A stretch of 64,000 nucleotides of DNA, from NCBI RefSeq assembly GCF_008831285.2, contig NC_045143.1, positions 24,370,302 to 24,434,301 of the forward strand, read 5' to 3'. Both the position numbers and the translations under genes were made by a program. Shown here piece by piece: positions 11,832 through 24,600 of this stretch (position 1 is the first letter of the stretch; every line of letters begins with the position of its first letter). Under the pieces are notes generated by a model. The model was not told the origin of the DNA and did no database searches. It worked only from the letters and a program-made list of their open reading frames with translations. The stretch comes from Nymphaea colorata. Lineage: Eukaryota; Streptophyta; Magnoliopsida; Nymphaeales; Nymphaeaceae.

Positions 11832-13556
11832 GTATGGATATATGTATTTCTATTTCTTGGTTCTTTTCATATTTATTTTTCTTTTTCTTTTTTTTATCAG
11901 GCCAAGGTTGTATCTCGACTGTTGACTGAGCTAGCCATTGGGCTAGCTCAGCCCCCCTATTCTTACATATTTAGGGGCTGTTTGAATGTGGGTTAAGAAA
12001 AGTAGGATAAAGAAGTGAAATTTCCTTACGTGCTGGGAACAGAAGTTTTTTCTGAGGGAGAAAATTTCCTCCTGTCTATATTCCTACTTATTTTTAACCT
12101 GAAAATATTTCACAATGTTGGGTTCAACTTTTTTTTTTTGGCATATGAATCTTGCTCCCCACATTTGATGAAAATTTTCTCACTCTATCTGTTATGAAAA
12201 CTGTCTAAACTGAGAATGGCAGACAATGAGTCCTGATTTCTTTTGTAAAACCCTAAATTACACTTATCTGACTGCAGTAATGCCCAGACTATCCCTAATG
12301 AGTCAACATATATGCCTCCTAATTTACTGAGTATATAAAATTAAGGACAATAAATAAATAAATGCAAGCTACCCTATCCTACATTATGCTATAAAATGAT
12401 GACAGAAATTAATGCCTTAATTGACCTAATGTAATCTAGTGAGGAATCTAGCTGGCTAGGACTGGAATACCCTTGACCTATTGCAAAAACCTTAGCTATA
12501 CCCAGCAATAGCTGCTGCCCCTTTTAAAGGAGAATACAGCACCTAACTAGCCCTAAAGCTCAATTCAAAAATAAGTTAACAACCGAATATTAATTGCTAA
12601 ACTTGTTAACAATTGAAAATCTATTGTAAAACATGAATTAGACCCCTAAACTAGGACAAAACATGGTAGAATCAGATTGTAAAAATCTGATTTGCAGAAA
12701 TCAAATCAAACACTAACTACACCTAGGACTTGACTTAGACTATGCGAAAGAACTACTACCTACCTATTTGTCCGACCACTTTGTTGGTCCTGTGCTGGAG
12801 ATTCTCCACGTTCTCCACGACTTTGCTTCTGCTCCTACACATCCTAGCAACTCTGATGGATGAAGAATGAATGGGGAAGAAAGGTTGATGAAAGAAAATA
12901 TGCCAGGAACCTTCCTACACTGATACTTGCTACTCAATTATGTTGAACGTTGCAACTACAAAGTAGCAACATCTATTTAATTGTTTGGTTTCCTGTTATC
13001 ACATGATTAAATATGACTTAATTATTACTTATTTCATATTAACTAATTTATTTCTAAATTATACTGTCTTCAAGTCATTTTACTGCATTCTTTATGTTGA
13101 CGTGACAAATTAAAAACAATAGTTAAAAAAAACCGGCCCAAGTCACCAAGTTGACCCGCTGAGTCATGAGTTAAGGATTGGCGGGTCGAGTTCCAAGCAC
13201 TGGGTTTTAAACTAAGTCACATGGGTACTTCAGTAAGGTCCACGTACCCGTGTCGCCGTATCCGTACCCAAAATGGGTACTTTGACACTTGGGTACCTAT
13301 AGATCCAAACTGCTTAATTTTACTTTGATTTAATTTTTTCCACCTTACTTTTTATTCTATTCTTTGGATGTGAAAATTCGATTGATGTTCATATTTGACT
13401 TAGGAGCTGCTTGGTTGTCCATATGTTTAAAGTTTTTCATAGGTTTCTTAAACACACTGCTGCAAGAGCCATTGATATATATTTTCTATGTTATTTATTT
13501 GTTTATGTTGATGTATATTCTTTATTTTGATACATATTTTCTAAGTATTTCTTATT

Positions 13557-13596
<40 letters not shown>

Positions 13597-16500
13597 CCAT
13601 ACCCCCGCACACAAGTTTTTTGAAAATGGTCAGTACTCGTACCCGCACCGGCACCCGTACCCATACCTATGTGACATATGTTTTAAAACATTGCCTCCAA
13701 TTGCGAAAATTTTAGCTATCAAGAGCTAGCCAATGGCTTGCTTAGCTCCTCTCTTTGCATATATTTAGAAGATGATTCCCATTGTAAACTACTGCTGCTT
13801 GTGCTAAGAACTTATTAATATAATTATATTTCTTATCTCTGTTCCATGTTCCTTTGTGGACTTTATGTGTTGAGCCTCTGTGCTTTAAGTTGGGGAGATG
13901 CTTCATGAGATATAAGCCATGGTTTGTTGCTTATGCATTTCTATTTTGGGTGTATTTTCACAAATATTGTGTTCTTCTCTTTCCTTTAACAGGGTTCATG
14001 GTTTATCTTTTGCAATCGTAAGATTATGTGTGCTCAACCACATCTGCTGCTTGCTTAAATCCTGGCATGACTAGCGAAGAGATGTCAAGGATTTGTTTTT
14101 GACTATTGTCTGTGCCATTTTAATGATTGGATGTAAAGCTGTATTTTTCTGTTTAGCCTGGGACAGTTCTTTGAAGCTACCTGGTGATATTGTAGAAATT
14201 TTGATGTTAGGCTAATAGCTAGTTAACTGCTGGTGCATTTTCTGATGCATCTTGTCATGACTTTGTTTTCTTTTGTCAAGACTGTTTAGCAAAATTTTTA
14301 AAGAGTTTGGATTCAAGGGTTTGGGTTGGATCCAGCATTTACCAAATTCAACTTAATCAGATTATTGGGCTCAGATTAAGATTTAGGTTCAGATCCCATT
14401 TTTTAAAACCAAAATTGGATCTGAAAGGATAATATATATAATCAGATTGGATTATTATGGCAGTTGGATATTGGGCTTGATTTGGATTACGGAACTGGAT
14501 ACTGGATCTGAATTCAGTTAGTAATTGGATCTTGTTTTCTTTTCCATATTTGGTAGCTAATCCATTGACATCCCTCAAATTGATGTTCCATTGCTACATT
14601 TCTGGTCACTATGTATGACACTGTTGATGTTGTTTGACAGGTTGTGCTACTGAACCAAGTTACTTCCAAGTTTGCCAATGGCACATTTCATTTAACTCTT
14701 GCATTAGGTAATTTTTTTCTCTTTTATTGTTTTTTGTTTCTGTTATTACTAAAATTCATGATTGTTACATGTAAAGAAACTTGTTTCATGGATAAAGGCA
14801 CTGATGCATGGTATCCTTGTATAACACAGCTATATTTGTTCTGTTAATGTTTCACAGATAAAGATATACTGTACAAATGGAGGTCTTTGCAGTAGAAAAG
14901 ATATCTAGAAGCTTTAAAATGTTCGCAAATTTATATGGTGTATTTTGTCTACGAGCATCCATTTGAGCACCTAATAATACGAGCATCAGCATGGGTATGC
15001 TAGCCTGCCATGTACTCGTGGTACATTTGAGATGTGATTGTCATTGTTCAAATTGCTGAGAAGAAACTAGAAAAGTCAGTATTCAATAATCCTAATCTCT
15101 GTTTGAATACAGATTCATAAGAAGTTGCAAAGTAGTCCTCCTAATTACAAGAAAATAATAATAAAGAACTCTTAATAAAATTTGTAAAAACACCATGGAC
15201 TAATAATTAATTTCTCTTAACCACCAAAAAAATATAAATATCTCTCGTGACACTCCCCTTCAAGCTGGAGCATAGATACGTATCATGCTTAGCTTGTCAT
15301 AATACCTCAAAAAAATAGAACTTGCAATTGATTTGGTGAATATGTCGGCCACTGATGCTCTGAGGGACATCAATTGTAGATATGTATCTTCATTGCACTA
15401 TGTCATGAATATAATGACAATCCACCTTAATATGTTTTGTCTTACAAAAGAGTGGATTATTTGCAATATACATAGTGGTTTTATTCAAACTTCATCACCA
15501 TGAGAGTAAAAACTTTAACATTCAAATTCATCAAAATTTGACCCACATCATTTTCGATACTGGGGCTATTTCTCTATTTTGATTCTGCATTAGACCTGAC
15601 AATCAGAGTCTTTGCTCTTCCTACACTAGTGCAATAAATGCTTAACATATATGGGTTATTGTTTTAATGGTTGACGTCATAGGCATATTTGTGGTGCATA
15701 GTGACTTGTGAACCTGTACAAAAGCTTTGTTGAAAAGCAAAGCAAGCAACTAGGCTTTTTGAAAACAATAAAACTCTGGCATATGCATTTTATAATAGGT
15801 CTATAGAATATAGGGAGCTCAAATAAATGTAGTAGATTGGTGTTCCCTTTTTGAATGCAAGATTTATACCCTCAAACAAAACATGGAATATATGTGTGTG
15901 AAAGGAACTTCAACATTAAATCTGTCAATATAGATTTGACCCACATCATCTTCAATGCTATCGGAGCCATAGCTCTTTATTTTGATCATGGACTAGACCT
16001 TGCAACTGCATTATGTTTCTTACTCTTCCTACATTAGTGCAATAAATGCCATAACCATGTAACATAAATTGGAATAAAATCCTATGAGTCAATGTTTTTA
16101 ATAGTTGATGTAATTTAACAATAGGCATATTGATGGTACATAGTGACTTGTGAACCTGTATAAAAGTTTTGTTGAAAGGCAAAGCAAGCAACTAGGCTTT
16201 TTAAAAACAATAAAACAAGAGTATAGGCATTTTATAGAAGTTTTGTAGGGAGCTCGAGTAAATGCAGTAGATTGGTGTTCTCTGTTTGAATGCAAGATTT
16301 ATATCCTCAAGTAAATCATGGTATATATGTGTGTATGTTTATGTGCCCGCATGCCTATGTATGTGTGTATGCCTTGCTATATTTAGGTTTCTCAAGGTGT
16401 TGTACCAAATTGAACATGATTAATATTTAGCTTCAGTTTGAGAGGGAGTGTTAAGAAAGTAGGATCTTGTTTGTCCTTAAATGCTAGGGGCTTTACTGTT

Positions 16501-18602
16501 ATTATTGTTTTAAAATTTGAACTAGTCCTTATATAAATCCGGGATTGGATCGATTGAATAAAACCTTCTCTCTTATGCTGCATCCATGTAATGTCAACAA
16601 ATAAGTGCCATCAATGCCATAATCGTTTAATATCAAACAGGTATTTGTGCCTATGCGACTTACATTAAGGTAGGAGAAAATTAATAAAAGGTGAAGACTT
16701 GAAGGAGTGAAAAGAGAGAAGAAGCTAGAAGAAAGAAGAGAACATCGAAAGAGAACAAGAGTTAGAGATTGAGAGATAGAGAGGGAGAGGAACGGAGAGG
16801 ATCATCAAATCCTTTAGGGTCCTAACTCCATTCCCATGCTTGATTCAAGCCTCAAGCTTTCCCATGTCCTTCATGTTCTTAATATCAAGAAAAACATTAT
16901 TTTTGTTTCTAAACTTGTTTCATTCCAATTCTTTTGTTGAATTGACTTCTTCTGTTTGTGTCAAGGATCTTCTAATGAAAACGACATACCCTAGAAGCGA
17001 GCGTCATGGGGACATGTACATCCTTAAGGAAGATCCTACCTCTGTTAATGGGGACTTGAAGCTCGGTTCTTCATCTTTGTCACCTAAGGATTATAGTCTT
17101 TTCAACATAGATAAATGTAATAAGCCATTATGGCATTCTCGTCTTGGTCATTGTAGTCGAGTCTTTATTGAAAAACTTGTGTGTTCTCATTTCATTTCTA
17201 AGTCTAGTTTGGAATTTCCTACAAGTGAGAAAATGTGCTCTAGTTGTTAAATATGTAAGTCATGTCCTTCCTTTCAATTCAATAAATGAAAGAGCTTCAA
17301 GACCTTTTGAAATAGTTTGTTCAGATGTGTGGGTTCAGCTCCTGAAAAATCTAACTCAGGAAGCAGATTTCTGTCACTTTCATTGATCATGTTTCACGCT
17401 TCACATGGATTTATTTCTTAAAGAATAAATCCAAGGTCTTTTCATGCTCTTGTTAAAAATCAATTTCTCAATATCCTTAACTTTCAATGTGATGGTGGGG
17501 GGGATGTTCCTCTCGTGACTTTGTTCATTACCTCCAAGTTAATGGAATTAATCGACAAGTATGTTTCCCGCACAAACCTCAACAAAATGGCATTGCAGAA
17601 GGAAAACATTGACATATTGTTGAAAGTGCTATGACTATGATGCATGCCAGTGGTCTTCCCATGGGATTATGGACAAATGCTTTTCACACTGCAGTCCATA
17701 TTATAAATCATCTGCCTTTGTCTATTTTGAATCATGAGTCTCTATATTTTGTTCTATTTCATAAGGATGAAAATTATGATACTTTACGTGCTTTTGGTTG
17801 TATTTGTTATGTTCATGTTGCTTCTTTACTGAGAAATCAATTTCAGCCCAAAGCAATCAAGTGTAGGTTTGTGGGGTATGTAGGCGATCACAAAAGATAT
17901 AGATGTTTTGATCCTATAAGCAAGCAAATCAAAATTTTAAGAAATGTGATATTTGATTAACATAATTTTGATGATGGAGATGGTATTTTTGTATCACATG
18001 ATTCTCGCATGACTCACTATAATCTTTGGCTCAATGCAAGACTTCTTTCCAGTGCTGATACTCAAGGTATATGTCCATGCATTTCAGATCCAGGTGTTCC
18101 TATGACAGCGCAAAATCATATTGTAGATTATTCAGCTGCCAATATTGACAAGTTTTTTGGACAGATTTATGTTAGAGGTGATAGGAGAATTTTTCCTATG
18201 GTCAATATTGAGCAAACAGTGTGCCCCTCTATAGGAGAACATCCTTCAGCATCATCTACTTTACCTGTTAGAAGATCAGTGAGAGTTCGTCATCCTGTTG
18301 ATTGATGGGTTTGTTATGAGAATTTTAGTATGGACTTTCAGCTGTTTTTATCTCACATTAAGAATGAGGTTGAGCCAACATCATTTTCCCAAGGTGCCAC
18401 TTCTATAACATGCTCCTTTTGATGTCCAATCACAGACATCATAAACACACGAGACCAAATCTCATAGTTAGATCCATCTAACTTTACAGTAGAACCATAC
18501 GAAAATGGATTTCCTCCACTTTTAACTTCATGAGAAAAATCAGATTTATTACTTTCGGCCATCATAAATCTGTCCACAAGAGATCAACCACCAATAGCGA
18601 GA

Positions 18603-18648
<46 letters not shown>

Positions 18649-21600
18649 CTATTGAAAAAGAAACTGATCAACAAGAACAGACGTCCCACACGGCAACGTT
18701 AGATGCGCAGAAACAATCAACCTGCTGTCCAACTGTTGACAGCAATACCACAACAAAGAAGACTGCAATCTGAAGACAGAAAAACGCTGCTACCAGCAAG
18801 CCCACAACTGAAAACGAATCCCCACTGTTTGTATTGTTTGCGCTGACCAACGACTTATCTATTTATGCATCTAACGTTGTTGTACCACAGTTTATCCTTC
18901 ACAGATCATGAATAACGACAGCAAATAAAACCATCAACATAAACTTGCCATAGACGTCATAGATAGCAGTCCTCCACTTGGCTGCGTTGATCATATAACA
19001 TATCAAATCATAGGCGATTAATCAGCGCAGACTCCCACACAGCTGCGATACTATATACACTTCTGAAAAATCCACGGCTGGAGTCTATTCACGCATCTCT
19101 CCTAGCGTGAATAGACTCCTCCACACTGTTCCGTTGCTGGAAAACAGCAACTAGAACAGGCGAGAGGTGAAGGAGAAAGAAAACAGAGGAAGTAGAAGAG
19201 ATCAAGCCTGAAAGGAGACGGAGGATCGCCGACGGTGTGCGTCACGTCCGCGCGCTGGCTGTGTGCTTCAAGTCTCCAGTCACGTCCGTAGCTCTGATAC
19301 CATGTTGCAGCGGAGAAGAAGAGAGTGAGAGAGAGAAGCTGCCGTGAGATTGAACATTGAGAACTCTCTATTACGATAACCTTCATCTCTCTTATAAAAG
19401 AGATTAGGGTTGTTGATAGATTGTGGGTTTCGGGTCCGGATCCATACCCGACCCGCCTTGTAGCCCGTTTTGGGCTCTACTTAAGTCATGTAACCCTAAT
19501 CCTTATGTGTTAATGATAATCTTTAGAGAGAGAGAGTCTGGCTGCTAGTGGGCACCAACTCCTCCTCATTCGTGGTTTTTTCTCCCTCGTGTTGAGGGTT
19601 TTCCACGTTACATCGTGATCATTGTTTCTCTTCTTCTTCGTCTTGTTCGTATTTCTACATGGTATCAGAGCCGTGAAGTTCCGGCGTTTTTGGTTGTCTT
19701 TTGCCCGTGTTAGAGGAGAATCGCCCGACACTGTTCATCGTCTCGCCCGTGCCCGACGCTCGTGCCCGAGCGTCGTCTGTCACCCCGCCGCCGTCTCCGC
19801 CCAGCGCCGCCCTGATCAACGCCGATCAGGATTCCGCCGTCTCCGCCTAGCGACAACCGGCCCAGCGACGCCCTGGTTAGCGCAGCCGCTTCCGCCCAGC
19901 GTCGGCCTGCCCAGCGGCGTTCCCGTTCTGCTGCTTCCGCCCAGCGTCGGCCTGCCCAAACGACGACCTGTCCAGCGGCGGTCTTTTTCCGCCCAACGCC
20001 GTGTCCTTTTCCGGCGCCGTGCCGCTCTGCCTGGTCTGTTTCCGCCCAGCGCCGCGCCGACTGCCTGGTCTGTTCCCGCCCAGCGCCGCGCCGCTTTGCC
20101 TGGTTCTGTTTCCTACTCTCTGTCCGTTTTTTGGTGTTGTATCGTGTGATTGCTTCTTGCTGCCCTTGCTGCCTACTGGTCTGTGATTATGGCAGCCTCT
20201 TCCTCGTCAACCGTCAACACCAATCCCACTGAAATAGGGGCTTTTAGAACGGAGAATGTTCCCATGCAGGACATCACTCTTCGCCTCACCAAGGATAATT
20301 ATTTCTCGTGGTCGCCTGCTATGACCATGGGGATTGCTGGCCGTGGTCGCATGGCCTATATTGATGGGAGCAACCCCGAACCAGCAAGAACAAGTGATGT
20401 GTGGCATACTTGGTTTCTTGAGGATAATCAAGTGAAAACTTGGATTGTCAATTCCGTTTCCGCCGATATTCAGCCCCTTATCCTTCGGAAGAAGACTGCT
20501 AGAGACATGTGGGTGGTCCTCGAGCAAATGTATGGCCAAAAGAAGACCGCAATTCGTACTTACCAAGTAATGAAGACAGTCTATGGCATTCGACAAGGGA
20601 CCTCGTCTGTTGCAGAGTACTATGGGGCTTTGAAAGCCAAGTGGGAAGAGCTTGACTATCATTCTGATATTCCTTGGCATTGTCCCCATGATCAGGCGCT
20701 CTATGTTGCTCATGAATGGGAAAACAGGGTGTTCCTATTTTTAGCAGGTTTAAATGATGAGTTTGAAGGTGTTCGAAGTCAGATTTTGAATTCAGGGGAG
20801 GTGTCCAGTATTGAAGATGTGTACTCCTGTGTTGAAGCGGAAGAACAGCGAAGGCTTGTTACAAAAGAAGGGAAGAGGGAACTTGTGCCCTATAACGAGA
20901 GATCTGCTCTCGTGAGTCGTGGTCCTGGCGGCCCATCTAGGTCTCTTCGCCGGTGCACTCACTGCAAGAAGACAGGTCACACTGTGGATTATTGCTGGGA
21001 TCTTCATCCAGAAAAGAAGGGGAACAGAGGGAGATCTTTGACTGGGAGAACGCCCGTGTCTGAGGTGCAAGCCTCTAGTGGAGAAAAAGTCTCCATTTCT
21101 GCTGACCAGCTTCGTGAACTAAGGGCTTATTTGGGCAGGCTCGATGTCAACAAGACTGAGACCTCAGAGGGAACTACAGCTAATCATGCTCTTGCAGCTA
21201 TTGGCAATCAAGGTAACTCTTCTGTGGGGGAATGGATTGTCGATAGTGGTGCTACTCATCACATGACAGGTAACCCAAAATTGTTTCATGAGTATAAGTT
21301 GTCCTCGGGAAGGGAACGTGTTTCTCTTGCAGATGGTTCCTCTACCTGTGTGGCAGGCGAAGGCACTCTGTCCTTGTTGGACAAATTTCATGTGCAGGGC
21401 GCTTTACATGTTCCCCAGTTTCCTTTAAATCTCTTATCAGTCAGTAGACTTACTAAAGAATTGAATTGTGAACTTATATTCTCTGCCGATCGTTGTGTTT
21501 TGCAGGACTTGGTGACAGGGAAGAGGATTGGGATTGGTTTAGCTTCTGATGGATTATATCATCTTCCCATACGTGTGGCTACTGCTCTGTTGACAGCGAT

Positions 21601-24600
21601 CCGCAAGACAGATAAGAGAAGAGAAGATTGTCTTCAGTCTTTTATGTACTGGCATGAACGTTTTGGGCATTTACCTTTTGGGATTTTGAAACATTTGTTT
21701 CCAGACTTGTGTTCCTCCTTTGATGTGTCTTCCATTTCTTGTGATGTTTGTCAGTTTGCCAAACATGTGAGGGCTTCGTACCCTCTTTCTTCTAGTTGTG
21801 CTAATGAAGCTTTTTCTCTGATTCACTCTGATGTATGGGGACCTTCGGGCATTCATACCCGTCAAGGTTTCCAGTATTTTATCACTTTCATTGATGATTT
21901 CTCTCGTGCTACATTTATATACTTGTTAAAAGACCGCAGCGAGGTTCCTCGAATCATCGAGACATTTATTCTTCTTGTGCATACCCAGTATGGTGCGAAT
22001 GTTAAAACTTTCAGGTCCGATAATGCCCGTGAGTACATGTGTCGGCCTGTTGAGGAGTTTCTTAGACAACGGGGGATTGTTCACGAGACATCCTGTAGTT
22101 ACACCCCCCCTCAAAATGGGGTAGCTGAAAGGAAAAATCGTCAACTTCTTAATGTCACCAGGGCTCTTTTGTTTCAGAGAAATCTTCCTAAACACTATTG
22201 GGGTGATGCAGTTCTTACTAGTGCCTATCTTATTAACCGCATGCCCAGTCGTGTTTTGAATGGTAGGACTCCCCACTCGTTGCTTCCTGGCAGTCGTCCA
22301 CCATTTCCTCTTCCTCCTCGTGTTTTTGGTTGTGTATGTTTTATCCATGATCACAGTCCAAATGTCAAGAAACTTGATCCTAGGTCTATCAAAGGTGTCT
22401 TTGTTGGATACTCCCCTACGCAAAAAGGATACAAATGTATTGATCCTATTACTGGTCGAGCTTATGTTACGAGGGATGTTACCTTCTTGGAACATGCCTC
22501 TTACTTTGGTGTGAATCCTCTTCAGGGGGAGCAGTCTGTGGGCAGGGAAGAGTATTCTCAGAGACAGGAACTTCAGTTTATAGATTTTTTGGACTACAAG
22601 AAAACAGAATCACTTAATACTGTTGATGTGCCTGAGAATGAGGAAAGGGGTGACAATAGCATTGAGAAGGAAGGCCCTCAGTTGTTTGGACAGTTCTACT
22701 CTAGACGAGGTACTCGGACAGAGGTGATGACTTGTGATGCTAGATCTACTTCCAATCCCAATGCCACTCCTTCCCTGGATGAACCAAGTCCTACCGAGGA
22801 GACCGTGGAGACCCATGATGAGGTTGAAAAGAAGAATGACGATCTTCCCATTGCCCTGAGAAAGGGTGTCAGGTCATGTACTCAACACCCTATTGGTAAT
22901 TTTGTTTCTTATTCCAGACTTGGGAAAGATTACAAGTGTTTTGTTTCTACTCTTTCTTTGGCTGTGATTCCCAGGACTGTCGCTGAAGCTCAAAGTGACT
23001 CCAAGTGGGCCGATGCAATGAAAGAAGAAATAGATGCCCTAAGAAGAAACTTGACATGGGAAGTGGTGAAGATTCCTGAAGCCGCTCACCTAGTTGGATC
23101 CAAATGGGTGTATACCATCAAGTACAAACCAGATGGGAGTGTTGAAAGATATAAAGCTCGACTTGTGGCCAAGGGATTTAGCCAGAAATATGGAATTGAT
23201 TACTTGGAAACCTTTGCTCCTGTTGCGAAAATGAAGACTGTGAGGGTGGTTATATCCCTAGCTGTGATGAAGGAGTGGAAGATGTATCAACTGGATGTTA
23301 AGAATGCATTCCTCAATGGTGACCTCGAAGAAGAAGTATATATGCATATGCCTCCAGGATATGAAGAACCAGAAATGTGTTGTAAGCTGAAAAAGGCATT
23401 GTATGGCCTTAAGCAATCGCCCAGAGCGTGGTTTGAACGACTGAGAAGAGTGATGATACGTCATGGATACAAACAAGGAAATGGAGATCACACTCTGTTT
23501 GTGAAGAAGAAGGAGAGCAAGGTTACTCTCCTGCTCGTCTACGTAGATGACATGATTGTTACTGGAGATGATGAGGAAGAGATTATCAAGCTAAAAGGGT
23601 TACTGGCTACAGAATTCGACCTCAAAGATCTTGGAAAACTAAGGTATTTTCTTGGTATGGAGGTTGCTAGGTCTAGTACTGGTCTTGTACTAAACCAAAG
23701 GAAATATACATTAGACCTGCTGGAAGAAACTGGTAAATTGGGATGTAGACCTACTCCTACCCCTTTTGACACTGGGCACAAGTTGAGTCTCAGAGATGGA
23801 GAGCCTCTCTGTGAAGAAGACAAGGGAAGATATCAACGTTTGGTTGGGAAGCTAATTTATCTTACCCTCACGAGACCTGATATCACCTTTGTGGTGAATG
23901 TTTTGAGCCAATTCATGCATGCGCCAACCGATGCACATCTGAAGGCTGTGGACAGAGTGCTATGCTACCTGAAGAAAAATCCTGGTAAGGGACTCCTGTA
24001 TGTGAAACAAGAGACTGTGGAAATCGAGGGCTATTCTGATGCGGATTGGGCAGGTTGTGGTGATACCAGACGATCCACTACAGGGTACTGTGTCTACTTG
24101 GGAGGAAACCTTGTTGTATGGAGGAGCAAGAGACAGGATGTTTGCTCTAGATCCAGTGCAGAGGCAGAATATAGGGCAGTTGCTATGGGAGTGTCAGAGT
24201 TATTATGGTTGAAGATATTGTTGACTGACATTGGAATAGAGATTGAAGGACCTATGAAGATGTATTGTGATAACAAGTCTGCAATCAACTTAGCCAACAA
24301 TCCTGTACTTCACGACAGAACAAAACATGTTGAAATTGATCGTCACTTCATTCGGGAAAGGATTGATGCGAAAGAGTTGATCTTACCTTACATGAAGTCT
24401 GAAGACCAAACTGCTGATGTTCTGACGAAAGCTCTTCCTTCAGCTTCATTTGAGAGGAATGTATCCAAGTTGGGCATGTTTGATATGTACGCCCAACTTG
24501 AGGGGGAGTGTTGATAGATTGTGGGTTTCGGGTCCGGATCCATACCCGACCCGCCTTGTAGCCCGTTTTGGGCTCTACTTAAGTCATGTAACCCTAATCC

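Noticed and set aside
19622-20149. 175-codon open frame in the leader of Copia Y
   Set aside because: No ATG inside it; proline/arginine-rich repeats come from the GC-rich leader units; no domain recognised. Reported as leader, not as a gene.
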